NCBI GenBank assembly: GCA_037444075.1
Contig: JBBIND010000051.1
Location: forward strand, 1 to 32,230
From: JBBIND01 sp037444075
Lineage (GTDB): Bacteria > Acidobacteriota > Terriglobia > Bryobacterales > Bryobacteraceae
Direction of reading: 5' to 3'
Length of the DNA: 32,230 nucleotides
Part shown: positions 8,219 to 15,794 of the stretch, one piece after another
Layout: every line of letters begins with the position of its first letter
How positions within the stretch are numbered: position 1 is the stretch's first letter
Notes under the pieces: model-generated
Told to the model about the DNA's origin: nothing
What the model saw: the letters and a program-made list of their open reading frames with translations, nothing else
The model's database searches: none
Position numbers and translations under genes: made by a program

Positions 8219-9982
8219 CTACATCCCCCGGGTCAGCATTCTCGCTGCTTCCAATCCACCGGCGCGCTGAATTCCGGGCACAATGAACGCGCGGAGGAAA
8301 TCCTCGTCGGTGCCACGGAACTCACCCAACGGAGCGTCCAGCTTGAGAGGCGTGTTAGCCAGAGCCGCTGCAAACGTGACCCAGACGGCTGCCTTCTCCA
8401 GTCCGGCGATTCGTATGTCCGTCACGCCCTGTTGTTTGAGGAACGCCAGCGCGGTCAGTATGTCCTGGACCCGGTGGGCGTCGTCGCTGCGATTGAACGT
8501 CAAGAAGTAGCGCGTGGTCTTATCGCGCGGCGCCACTGCGCTGCCAGTTTGAAACGCGTCGATGGCCAGCACTGAACGCCCCGCGTCGAGCGCGGCTTTG
8601 GCCTGCGCCGCACCGCGCGCTGCTTCCGCGCCGTCCGGATGCACAACCAGCGTCGCCGCGGTCCGCGATTTCGGCAACCACACGCCCGGCACGCGGTCGC
8701 CTGCGCCCGGACGGGTCATTACGACGCGCTCGCCTTGAGTATGGAACTCCACCTTCTCCGGCATCGCAGCCCCGATGGCATAGGAGAGGCGTTCGCGAAA
8801 CTCCTCCGGATTCCTGGTCTCCGCGTTCTGCTTCTTCGCGGCGGCGATCCATTGCTCCACCAACTGCGCATAGGTCAGCGCGTTGGCTGGCAGCGGACGG
8901 CCATGAAAGACCATCAGATCCTGAAGCTTCTCCTGCCGGATGGAGCGTTCGGTGTACTTGGCCCACTCCGCGTCGTTCAGTACATGCTTGGCGAAGAACT
9001 TGTAGACTGCCTCGCGGCTCTCCTTGTGATAGTTGTGCGGAGCATCAAACTGTACCGTTTCCACCTGGTCGCCTTTTCCGTACAACTCATAGATGGCCTT
9101 CACCGCCGGGTATTCCTCCACGGGCGTGTTCTTGGTCCAGTCTCCCGTGGCGGACACCATCAACATCGGCCGGGGAGCCATCAGGGAAGCGATCTCGACG
9201 TTTTGGGTGCCCACGCGCAGATTGGCGGCGTTCTCACATGGCGAGCCACCCTGCATGATGAGCGAGATCATGTTCACCGGTGATGAGACTTTGGGCCGGC
9301 CATCAATCGCGCACAGCATGAAGGTTTGCGTGCCCCCGCCGGATTCGCCGGTTACGCTGGTGCGTTCCGGATCCACGTCCGGCAGAGATTGCAGGAAATC
9401 CAGCGCCCGGATAGAATTCCAGGTCTGCAAACCCAACGGGCCGAGTCCCCACAACTGCTCGCGGTCACCGCCGAAAACGTGCGGAATCTGCACCGTGTCG
9501 TTGTAGCCGATCATGTCGTAGCCGAAGACCACGTACCCCTGCCTCGCCATGTTGATGCCGCGGGCCGGAACTGAAAACAGCGGCCCGTGCTCCAACCGCC
9601 CGTACTGCGCATGCCCGTGCGGGGCGAGCACGCCCGGCAGTTTCCCGGAGCGTCCCACGGGGCGATACAGGTTTCCGGCGAGATACAAGCCGGGCAGCGT
9701 CTCGATGTAGACCTTCTCGATGGTGTAGTCCTTGTACGCGATGCGGCCGAAGATCTGCGGATTCAGCGGCGTCTTCACGGGCATGGGCATCAACCCCGTG
9801 GCCGTCAGAATCTGTTTGCGCAGGTGCTCCGCTCTCCGCTGCCAGGCTTCGAGCGTCGGGTAACTCGTTGCCTGGAAGCGCGTATCGGTGTGTTTGATGT
9901 CCGTGTTGCGGCTGTCTTGCGCCGGAACATCGGCCGCGAGAACAGCGGGAAGAGTCAACAGAAACAGGGCAATGATCTTCAT
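8219..9982 (-). CDS. secreted alpha/beta hydrolase, acetylxylan-esterase-like
   Basis: A 587-residue exported hydrolase with signal peptide MKIIALFLLTLPAVLAA and a Shine-Dalgarno (GAGGAAAG) a few bases before the ATG. The fold is alpha/beta hydrolase: a strand-rich start (LPGLYLAGNLYRP), an oxyanion-region LAPHGHAQYGR, and the nucleophile elbow TGESGGGTQ with Ser214. A likely acid is Asp281 (SATGDWTKNTP), and the catalytic His is probably His316 in FDAPHNYHKE. Homologues in Acidobacteria and Planctomycetes are annotated as acetylxylan esterases or dienelactone-hydrolase-like proteins and occur among glycan-degrading genes. The C-terminal third (from about residue 400) lacks catalytic motifs and may be a second, degenerate hydrolase-like domain. 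The substrate is inferred only by family. It is divergent from the DUF4832 gene. Confidence 0.85.
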   Translation of the reverse strand: MKIIALFLLTLPAVLAADVPAQDSRNTDIKHTDTRFQATSYPTLEAWQRRAEHLRKQILTATGLMPMPVKTPLNPQIFGRIAYKDYTIEKVYIETLPGLYLAGNLYRPVGRSGKLPGVLAPHGHAQYGRLEHGPLFSVPARGINMARQGYVVFGYDMIGYNDTVQIPHVFGGDREQLWGLGPLGLQTWNSIRALDFLQSLPDVDPERTSVTGESGGGTQTFMLCAIDGRPKVSSPVNMISLIMQGGSPCENAANLRVGTQNVEIASLMAPRPMLMVSATGDWTKNTPVEEYPAVKAIYELYGKGDQVETVQFDAPHNYHKESREAVYKFFAKHVLNDAEWAKYTERSIRQEKLQDLMVFHGRPLPANALTYAQLVEQWIAAAKKQNAETRNPEEFRERLSYAIGAAMPEKVEFHTQGERVVMTRPGAGDRVPGVWLPKSRTAATLVVHPDGAEAARGAAQAKAALDAGRSVLAIDAFQTGSAVAPRDKTTRYFLTFNRSDDAHRVQDILTALAFLKQQGVTDIRIAGLEKAAVWVTFAAALANTPLKLDAPLGEFRGTDEDFLRAFIVPGIQRAGGLEAARMLTRGM

Positions 9983-10120
9983 CTTGTCTTTCCTCGGCTC
10001 GCCTGGTGCGTTTCAAGAACGCTTCGACGATAGCGTACTCCATCTTCTCACCGCACCTCTGCACGGGGCGACCGGCCATGGCCCCGTTCGGCCGCCATTG
10101 CCAGCTCGCTTAGCGCAGCC

Positions 10121-10150
10121 TTGACACCCTCCTCCGAACCTCGATAGCCT
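10121..10150 (+). promoter_or_regulatory. candidate promoter of the DUF4832 gene
   Basis: TTGACA at 10121-10126 is followed after 18 bp by TAGCCT (10145-10150). The predicted start of transcription is within a few bases of the ATG at 10161, so the mRNA would be nearly leaderless. This agrees with the absence of any Shine-Dalgarno sequence before that ATG. Confidence 0.4.
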
Positions 10151-10160
10151 TGCCTTCGCC

Positions 10161-11558
10161 ATGAGAATCGCGCTGCGCTTTGCTTGTCTGTTGACCCTGG
10201 CTTCCCTGGGGCTTTCGCAGAAAACCGTGATCGTGCGCCCGCAGGAGATTGACGACGTGCTCGTCAATCCCGGCATCGGCTTCATGACTTTCCAGCGCTT
10301 CAACGGAGACGCGCTCAACGAAGGGCTGAAGTGGACCGAAGGCTACCCCATCGTCTACCAGGAGTTCAAGGGCAGCCTCGACAATCCCGATCATCCGCCC
10401 ACCTCCATTGCTTACTTCCGTATCTACTGGAAGTTCATCGAGCCGGAACGCGGCAAGTACCGCTGGGAGCTGCTGGACACGGCTCTCAAGACGGCGCGAA
10501 ATCGCCAGCAGACGCTGATGCTCCGCATAGCGCCCTACGGCAGCGCCGCCGATAACGACGTGCCGGATTGGTACCGCGCCCTCATGGGTGATGAGAAGGG
10601 TAAACTCCCCGTGGAGAAGTGGCGCACTGATCCGGAAGACCCGCGCTATGCGAGGCACTTCGGGGGAATGATCCGGGCTGTCGGCGCTCGCTACGACGAC
10701 CATCCCGGCCTCGAAAGCGTCGACATGGCTCTGGTGGGAGCCTGGGGAGAGGGCGCGGGCTCAAGCCTCTTGTCGCAGCCCACCCGTGAAGCTTTGGTGG
10801 ACAGCTATCTCGAGAGTTTCCGCAAAACTCCTCTGGTGATGCTGCTGACGGACGAAAAGACTAACCGTTACGGACTTTCGCGGCGGGACGTCGGCTGGCG
10901 CGTGGATTGCCTCGGCGACATGGGCGGATTCAGCAACCCCGCCTGGTCGCACATGCAGGACTACTATCCCCAAGCCATCGTCAATTTCGGCATGCGCGAT
11001 GCCTGGAAGAAGGCGCCGGTCACGCTGGAAGTCTGCTGGGTGATGCAGCACTGGCTCAACAAAGGCTGGGACGTGGACTACATCATTGACCAGTCGCTGA
11101 AGTGGCACATCTCCTCCTTCAACGGCAAGTCCTCTGCGGTGCCTGCGGAGTGGCGCGGCGCCGTGGACCGCTGGCTCAAGAAGATGGGCTACCGCTTTGT
11201 GCTGCGCAAGTTCACTTATCCGACACCCGTGAGACCACACGGCAAGCTCGCCTTCACCAGTTGGTGGGAGAACAAAGGCGTGGCGCCCTGCTACCGGCAG
11301 TTCCCGCTGGCGTTGCGCCTCAGCAATGAGCGCCAATCGGCGGTGATGACTACCGCAGCCGACATCCGCACCTGGCTGCCCGGCGACATCATCTACGACG
11401 ACGCCGTCTTTCTGCCGGCGGATCTTCCGGCGGGGCAGTACGAACTTTCCATCGCCATCCTTGACACCGTCGCGAGAGAGCCCAAAGTGAAACTGGCCAT
11501 TGCGGGCGTTCAACCCGACGGTTGGATTCCACTTGGCAAAGTCGAGGTGCGCGAATAG
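10161..11558 (+). CDS. DUF4832 protein, glycoside-hydrolase-like, secreted
   Basis: A 465-residue exported protein (signal MRIALRFACLLTLASLGLS). The first three quarters look like a (beta/alpha)8 barrel related to beta-galactosidase-type glycosidases: LVNPGIGFMTFQRFNG, TSIAYFRIYWKFIEPERGKYRWELLD (a strand followed by the EP..G.Y.W pattern seen in GH-A barrels), and SVDMALVGAWGEG with a possible catalytic Glu. The C-terminal segment (LAFTSWWENKGVAPCYRQFPLALRL to the end, about residues 365-465) matches the DUF4832 beta-sandwich. No enzymatic activity is established for the family; glycan hydrolysis is an inference from the fold. It is divergent from the esterase, which may point to a shared role in polysaccharide use. 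Confidence 0.85.
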   Translation: MRIALRFACLLTLASLGLSQKTVIVRPQEIDDVLVNPGIGFMTFQRFNGDALNEGLKWTEGYPIVYQEFKGSLDNPDHPPTSIAYFRIYWKFIEPERGKYRWELLDTALKTARNRQQTLMLRIAPYGSAADNDVPDWYRALMGDEKGKLPVEKWRTDPEDPRYARHFGGMIRAVGARYDDHPGLESVDMALVGAWGEGAGSSLLSQPTREALVDSYLESFRKTPLVMLLTDEKTNRYGLSRRDVGWRVDCLGDMGGFSNPAWSHMQDYYPQAIVNFGMRDAWKKAPVTLEVCWVMQHWLNKGWDVDYIIDQSLKWHISSFNGKSSAVPAEWRGAVDRWLKKMGYRFVLRKFTYPTPVRPHGKLAFTSWWENKGVAPCYRQFPLALRLSNERQSAVMTTAADIRTWLPGDIIYDDAVFLPADLPAGQYELSIAILDTVAREPKVKLAIAGVQPDGWIPLGKVEVRE

Positions 11559-11595
11559 CCGCGCCTCCGGCAAGCGAATCTTCCAAAGGAACCGG

Positions 11596-12096
11596 CTAGC
11601 TCCGCCGCGAAGGCAACACGTATCCGTCCGGTCCCGGCGGTACGTGCAGTCCGAGCGAGACGATGCGTCCCGCGCCCGGACCGCAATTGATGGCTGCGAT
11701 GCCCTTCTCGTACGCTCTCCATACGACCTTTCCGCCAGGCTCCACTTGCCAGCGGTCCCCGGCAGGCTTGCCGAGATCGCTGTTGTAGATGTCGTCCCGC
11801 TCCAGTGCGTACGCGCCGGGAGCGGCGAGGTAGCCATCGTGGCCAAACAGCCGGGCGCAGGCCCAGCTGAAGCGGACCGCGCGCCGCACGGTAGCCGGCG
11901 GTCCTCCCGCATAGTTCAGGTGCACAAACCGCACGCGCGGATAGCGGGCGGCTGCCGGCATGATCAGCTTGTCCAGGGGCACGCTGATGGACTCCCACGG
12001 AGTACGCTCACTTACCCAGGGGCGAAACGCGGTCTGCCCATTACTATAACTTGTAAAGTAACTTTCGGATAAATCGTAGTCAGCATGCGGCAGATA
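11596..12096 (-). pseudogene. C-terminal remnant of a putative glycoside hydrolase (GHL15-like)
   Basis: The minus-strand frame is open from a TGA at 12097-12099 to a stop at 11596 and encodes about 165 residues. They read as the tail of a secreted glycosidase-like protein: GQTAFRPWVSERTPWESIS, then PRVRFVHLNYAGGP, YALERDDIYNSDLGKP, and VVWRAYEKGIAAINCG near the end. This layout, a short beta-sandwich with a D-x-LGKP stretch, resembles the end of the hypothetical glycosyl hydrolase family GHL15. The catalytic N-terminus is absent, and it does not resume on the far side of the IS630 element, so the gene was truncated by more than simple insertion. A GTG at 11982 could start a 128-residue product, but nothing suggests it is a functional gene. 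Family assignment is moderate. Confidence 0.55.
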
Positions 12097-12112
12097 TCAA
12101 TCCGGCAAGCAG
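12037..12112. other. AT-rich stretch at the IS630 left flank
   Basis: About 75 bases beside the IS630 left end are clearly richer in A and T than anything nearby (for example TATAACTTGTAAAGTAAC). The pseudogene frame reads through most of it until the TGA at 12097-12099. It may be foreign sequence left by an earlier insertion or deletion instead of original host coding sequence. Confidence 0.4.
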
Positions 12113-12115
12113 TAA

Positions 12116-12124
12116 GTAGACATG
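12116..12124 (+). repeat. left terminal inverted repeat core of IS630
   Basis: GTAGACATG, followed by AAGT, is repeated in inverted orientation at the right end, followed by CAGT. It lies 1 base inside the TA target dinucleotide. Confidence 0.6.
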
Positions 12125-12133
12125 AAGTGAGCG

Positions 12134-13162
12134 TCACACGGCAGCGTACTGGGTGTCTGACGGCAGGAAGAACATGCGCACGGTCCACGGCAGACGCTGA
12201 AGCGATCGCAGGCGGGACAGCACGAACCGCCGCAGATCCGCTGCGCCCCGCAGCGCGGCCTTGCCCACGCCATGATGCTTGACATAGTTGCAGACCTGCT
12301 CGCTGGGGTTGAGTTCGGGCGAGTACGGGGGCAGGTAGAACAGCCGCAGGCGGCCCTCCTGCCGGGCAAGGAAGTCGCGGACCGGCCGGCTTCGATGGAT
12401 CGAATGCCCATCCAGAACGAGGAACACCGGTTGCGCGGCGTTGTGCATCAGGCGACGGAGGAATTCGGTGAAAACCTCCCCGTTCACGCGCCCCTTTACC
12501 AGCATGAAGCGCAGTTCCCCGCGCGCGCTCACCGCCGACAGCATGTTCACCGAACTCCGACCGCCGGTCCGGGGCACAACCGGCGTCTTGCCCTTCACTC
12601 CCCACGTCGTGCCAGCGTGGTAGTCGGAGCGAACACCGGCCTCATCGCCAAAGAATACCCGCGCCCCCGTCTTCTTCGCCAGTTCCTGAATCGCCGGAAA
12701 TTCCGTTTCTCGCCAGCGCCGGACCCGTTCCGGATCCTGCTCCGTCGCCCGGAACAACGGCCGCTGGCAGCTCAATCCCAACTGGCGCAGCAATCGGCCC
12801 ACACTGGTCACGCTCAGCTTCAAGGAGAACTCCTCGCGCAGCCGCACCCGGATCATCTCGCGCGTCCAAAGCGCAAACTCGAAGCCAAACTGGAGAGGGG
12901 TCTTCTCCACCACGGTTTCGTAGAGCCACTTCATCTGCGCCCCCGAGATCTTCATGGGCCGCCCCTTCAGCGCCTTCGCCATCAGCGCGCCCCATCCCCC
13001 GGCCCGGTACAGCGCCAGCCAAGTGTAGATGCAACTGCGGCTGAAGCCCAACGCCTTGATCACCGTTTCAGGACTCTCGCCCGCCTGTACCTGTTCAACC
13101 GCTCGAATCCGGATCTCCTCCAACGTCTTGTGGTCAAGTTCCCGGGCATCACGACGGCGCAT
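12134..13162 (-). CDS. IS630-family transposase, intact
   Basis: A full-length 342-residue transposase. The N-terminal third is a paired helix-turn-helix DNA-binding region (VIKALGFSRSCIYTWLALYR, about residues 34-53). The catalytic part carries the D, D, E triad of the Tc1/mariner superfamily: FFGDEAGVRSD, VFLVLDGHSIHRS and LPPYSPELNPSEQ, with the typical 30-40 residue spacing between the second Asp and the Glu. No frameshift or stop is seen, so this copy may be active. The start is the ATG at 13162, with inverted repeats close on both sides. Confidence 0.95.
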   Translation of the reverse strand: MRRRDARELDHKTLEEIRIRAVEQVQAGESPETVIKALGFSRSCIYTWLALYRAGGWGALMAKALKGRPMKISGAQMKWLYETVVEKTPLQFGFEFALWTREMIRVRLREEFSLKLSVTSVGRLLRQLGLSCQRPLFRATEQDPERVRRWRETEFPAIQELAKKTGARVFFGDEAGVRSDYHAGTTWGVKGKTPVVPRTGGRSSVNMLSAVSARGELRFMLVKGRVNGEVFTEFLRRLMHNAAQPVFLVLDGHSIHRSRPVRDFLARQEGRLRLFYLPPYSPELNPSEQVCNYVKHHGVGKAALRGAADLRRFVLSRLRSLQRLPWTVRMFFLPSDTQYAAV

Positions 13163-13176
13163 GTCGCATTATACTG

Positions 13177-13185
13177 CATGTCTAC
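13177..13185 (-). repeat. right terminal inverted repeat core of IS630
   Basis: CATGTCTAC is the inverted match of the left-end core. Between it and the right TA there are 5 bases (CTACT) where the left end has 1, because a GTAG is duplicated. Confidence 0.6.
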
Positions 13186-13229
13186 CTACTTATGCACTCC
13201 TTAATATTTGGAACGGCCTCGGAAAGCCG

Positions 13230-13373
13230 ATGACGGGACGGGAGTTCGTCGCGGGGGCGGCCGTGCTGCCCGTGCAAGCGGCAAAAGACCCTCTGTGCGT
13301 GGGGCTGATTGGCTGCGGCGTGCGTACACCACGGCGATCAACCCGACCCTGTTCAATTCGAGTACAGCCTTAG
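13230..13373 (+). pseudogene. N-terminal fragment of a Gfo/Idh/MocA oxidoreductase
   Basis: From the ATG at 13230 the frame reads MTGREFVAGAAVLPVQAA, a Tat-like leader, then DPLCVGLIGCGVR, the first strand and glycine motif of the family's NAD-binding fold. Similarity ends near 13325, and the frame runs on without meaning to a stop at 13373. So about 32 recognisable codons of a 350-450 codon gene remain. It begins 38 bp past the IS630 right end and is divergent from the truncated glycoside-hydrolase remnant on the other side. The two were probably neighbours with back-to-back promoters before the rearrangement. Confidence 0.7.
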
Positions 13374-13383
13374 TGAAATAGCT

Positions 13384-14103
13384 TCAGCCGATGGGCTGCG
13401 GGCGTCCGCAATGTGGGCAAAAGCGCTGTTCGGTGAGCACTGGCAGGCCGCAGTGGATGCAAAGGCTCTCGGCTTTCCGGCGGGACCAGCGCCGCAACAG
13501 CCCGCCGATGATCAGCAGACCCAAAGCCGCCACGCCTACAGTGACCGGGAGCCGATACAGGCTGGAGGCGGCGTGCGTCTCGTACCAGATCTCGCCGGGG
13601 TCGTCCGGATTGCAGCGGACTTTGCGCCGCGTACCCTCCGGGAAAGCCTGCGCCAGGCGCTTGGCGAGGCCGATGTCGTGCGTCGTGCCGCTCCACGGCT
13701 CCAGTACTGTGGCTCTGTGTTGCTCACCGCCGACGCTGTAGAGTAGGACGTGCTGCACGCGGTAAGAAGGCCCGCCCGCGGCACCTCTGCTGGGAGCATA
13801 CTCCAAAATCACCGTGCTTTCGGCCACCGCCTCCACTTCCAGCCAGTGATGCAGGATGGCGTACTGACGGTAGCCGAGCCACAACGCCGCTCCGAGCAAG
13901 GGAACGCCTACGACCAGCATCATCAACCCGCACAGTGCCTGCAGATTCGAAGCCGACAAGACGGTACGCAGGTCGCGTGCGGCTTCACGGAACACTCTCG
14001 GCGGGTCGGGAGTTGATGCGCTCAAGCTGGTTGCTAGCAAACCATGATACAGCGATGCGCCGGAACGTGTTTTTAACTGACCCACCTCGCGGGCGGCGCA
14101 CAT
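13384..14103 (-). CDS. DUF3592 membrane protein with C-terminal zinc ribbon
   Basis: A predicted two-helix membrane protein of about 239 residues. A first hydrophobic helix (LQALCGLMMLVVGVPLLGAA) is followed by a DUF3592-type extracytoplasmic domain (AESTVILEYAPSRG, SYRVQHVLLYSVGGEQH, and RRKVRCNPDDPGEIWYE, the last being the usual P.dP ending). A second helix follows (LPVTVGVAALGLLIIGGLL), and a basic tail with a CxxC...CxxC zinc ribbon (CIHCGLPVLTEQRFCPHCG) is placed on the cytoplasmic side. The function of DUF3592 is unknown. The start is uncertain: the ATG at 14103 has GAGG close upstream and is preferred over a TTG at 14112, but the first 40 residues look non-conserved and a GTG further in is possible. 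Confidence 0.7.
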   Translation of the reverse strand: MCAAREVGQLKTRSGASLYHGLLATSLSASTPDPPRVFREAARDLRTVLSASNLQALCGLMMLVVGVPLLGAALWLGYRQYAILHHWLEVEAVAESTVILEYAPSRGAAGGPSYRVQHVLLYSVGGEQHRATVLEPWSGTTHDIGLAKRLAQAFPEGTRRKVRCNPDDPGEIWYETHAASSLYRLPVTVGVAALGLLIIGGLLRRWSRRKAESLCIHCGLPVLTEQRFCPHCGRPQPIG

Positions 14104-14166
14104 TGACCTCAATCCAAAATGACGATCTAGGAACCTGCGATCGCCTGACGGTTCCCTGTGCCGGGC

Positions 14167-14178
14167 GGCACGCGTGCC
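14167..14178. repeat. 12-bp perfect palindrome
   Basis: GGCACGCGTGCC is a perfect palindrome in the spacer between the DUF3592 gene and the IS110 element. It could be an operator for the DUF3592 gene. No other support is seen. Confidence 0.3.
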
Positions 14179-14316
14179 AAGATTGCTCCGTCATTTCGAT
14201 GCCGCCGGTTTCGGACCGCCGGGCTGACTGATGTATACTCGCGCTTACGCTGATGCCTTCGGCGCGTCGGAGGAAAGGAGATGAGATGAATGTCTTATCG
14301 CCTCGGGCGCGGTAGG

Positions 14317-14459
14317 CTCCGGAAGAGAACTTCCGGAGTAGACAGGTCACAGGCTGGATCGTCATGTTGGGGCATGCGACCCCGTAAAGGAGATTGGTCA
14401 GACCTGTGGATTGAACGTCATCTTGAGGCGCACAGCGACCTCGAATAGGAGTATGGTGA
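14317..14459 (+). ncRNA. candidate IS110 bridge RNA
   Basis: Three structures follow one another in the non-coding left end. First, a perfect 9-bp hairpin with an AGAA loop (14317-14325 with 14330-14338). Second, a unit closed by ACAGGTC (14342-14348) pairing with GACCTGT (14401-14407), holding an inner GGGG/CCCC hairpin (14369-14372 with 14380-14383). Third, a homologous unit with an inner GAGG/CCTC hairpin (14425-14428 with 14439-14442) extended by CGC/GCG. The G-C to A-T change between the two inner stems keeps pairing. A 5' stem-loop plus two internal loops is the known layout of IS110 bridge RNAs, whose loops bind target and donor DNA. The ends of the RNA and the guide assignments are inferred, not seen. 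Confidence 0.65.
14357..14459 (+). repeat. two imperfect direct repeats inside the bridge-RNA region
   Basis: 14357-14400 and 14413-14459 align over about 40 positions with about 31 identities and one short gap at the hairpin loop. Shared blocks are CGTCAT, TTG, CGACC, AGGAG and TGGT. They differ at scattered single positions, as two guide loops of one RNA would. Confidence 0.75.
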
Positions 14460-14513
14460 CCGCCGCCAAGTTAGTCTACTCGACCTGGAAGACCAACCAA
14501 CCAGGAGAGCGAG

Positions 14514-15535
14514 ATGGAAAAGCGATATATCGGCATCGATCTGCACCGCAACCGGTTCACGTGTTGTCTCCGGCTGGAGAACGAGCGGACTTACGTGACC
14601 GAGTGGGAGCTAGAGGATTTGGGGAAGTTTGTGAAGAAGCTGCGGCCGAGCGACGAAGTCGCGGTGGAGATCACGGGCAACACGAGGCTGTTCTACGACG
14701 CGGTGGCTCCGACGTGGCGCGCGTGGTGGTGGTGAACACGACCCAGTTCAAGGTGATCCGCCAATCGGTGAAGAAGACCGACCCGAACGACGCGCGGGCG
14801 CTGGCGCTGTACTTGTCGAAGAACCTGCTGCCGGAGGTGCGCGTGAAAGATAAAGAGCACGGCCAGTTGGCCTCGCTGACGCAGACGCGCGACACGCTGG
14901 TGAAGCTGCGCACGGCCCTGAAGAACAAAGTCAACAACATCCTCAGCGCGCGCGGACTGAACCTGCCCAAGGAAGCGCTGTCGAGTGAGAAGAAGCTCCA
15001 GGAAGTGGTGGAGTTGCCCTTCGACGAGATCGTGCGCATCGAGTTGCGGGTGATCGTGGAACAGATCCGCAGCCTGAACAGGAGCATTGCGGAGTTGGAA
15101 AAGACGATCGGCGAGGAAGGCTCCAAGCTGGAAGGGCACAAGGGCCTGTCGAGCATCAAGGGCATCGGCAAGATCACCGGCGCGATTCTGTTGAGCGTCA
15201 TCGGGGACGTGAACGATTTCGCCGACGAGGGCCGCCTGGCGAGCTACTTCGGCATCGTGCCGCGCGTATCGAATTCGAACGAAACGCAACGCAGTGGCCG
15301 GATTCACAAACGAGGAACCAAGCTGGGGCGGACGGCGCTGGTGCAATCGGCGCTGATCGCGGCCAACTATAGTCCGTATCTGAAGCGGTTCTACGAGCAA
15401 GTCAAAGCGCGACGCGGAGCCGGCAAGGCCATCATCGCTTTGGCACGGAAGTTCTTAGGCATCATCTACCGGACTTTGAAAAACAAGCGGGTCTTCGCGG
15501 ACTTCCCGAACTTCGTTTTGGCGGAGGCGACATGA
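14514..15535 (+). pseudogene. IS110-family transposase, frameshifted
   Basis: The ATG at 14514 has GGAG upstream and opens MEKRYIGIDLHRNRF. All four RuvC-like DEDD residues can be placed: Asp9 (GIDLH), Glu52 (AVEITGN), and Asp90 and Asp93 (KKTDPNDARAL). After codon 66 (DAVAP, near 14711) the frame stops making sense and ends at a TGA at 14735. The protein continues in the +2 frame from about 14712 as VARVVVVNTTQFKVIRQ, so one base is missing there. The second half has the coiled-coil region and the C-terminal transposase domain (LSSIKGIGKITGAILLSVIGD, RLASYFGIVPR) to a stop at 15535. The restored length of about 340 residues is normal. A sequencing error cannot be excluded. Confidence 0.85.
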
Positions 15536-15581
15536 AGGTGCTCTGGGACCCACCAACGGAAACCAGAAGGAGAGCAGTTTC

Positions 15582-15601
15582 TTCGTCTTACAGAAGACGA
15601 A
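15582..15601 (+). terminator. hairpin 3' of the IS110 transposase
   Basis: An 8-bp perfect stem (TTCGTCTT/AAGACGAA) encloses an ACAG loop, 47 bases after the transposase stop. It could end transposase transcription or be part of the element's right end. No T-tract follows on the plus strand. Confidence 0.45.
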
Positions 15602-15725
15602 AACCATTGTGGAGTTGACAAAACATCATAGGAGTGACGCCGTAGACAGAGGCCCGCTGCGCCGACAGGCCAGTAACTCTTATCCGTACAAACAGATACC
15701 GGCCAAATCTCGCCCGCCCGCCGGG

Positions 15726-15774
15726 GGAAGATCCGTCCGGGCGGCGGCGCGCACCCGGCGCGACGGATCCTTCC
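15726..15774 (-). terminator. strong stem-loop after the giant protease gene
   Basis: GATCCGTC at 15730-15737 pairs with GACGGATC at 15762-15769. The stem lengthens by GGAA/TTCC across one bulged C and has further CGGG/CCCG pairing inside. It lies 21-69 bases past the stop of the protease gene (15795), the expected place for its terminator. The long U-tract of a classic intrinsic terminator is missing. Confidence 0.5.
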
Positions 15775-15794
15775 TGATCGTCCCCTGTACCCCG

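Larger units (their letters stand above)
12113..13192 (-). mobile_element. IS630-family insertion sequence
   Basis: The element is about 1080 bp and contains one intact transposase on the minus strand. A TA dinucleotide stands at each edge (12113-12114 and 13191-13192), as expected for IS630/Tc1 insertion at TA. Just inside are inverted copies of GTAGACATG (12116-12124 and 13177-13185). The two ends are not perfectly symmetric: the right one has an extra GTAG. The flanks belong to two different broken genes, so the insertion was accompanied or followed by deletion. Confidence 0.8.
14240..15640 (+). mobile_element. IS110-family insertion sequence (edges approximate)
   Basis: The element is defined by its transposase (14514-15535), a long 5' non-coding end of some 270 bp, and a short 3' end of about 100 bp. 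A long left end is typical of the IS110 group proper, where the bridge RNA lies upstream of the transposase. IS110 elements have no reliable terminal inverted repeats and make no diagnostic duplication, so the edges given are estimates bounded by the neighbouring genes. Confidence 0.75.

Noticed and set aside
14411..14711. An apparent N-terminal extension of the IS110 frame upstream of the frameshift.
   Set aside because: Its sequence is meaningless; the conserved N-terminus with Asp9 and Glu52 is in the other frame from 14514.
15621..15794. Possible CRISPR-like or repeat array in the GC-rich block after IS110.
   Set aside because: Only one inverted repeat is present; no regular spacing of repeats was seen.
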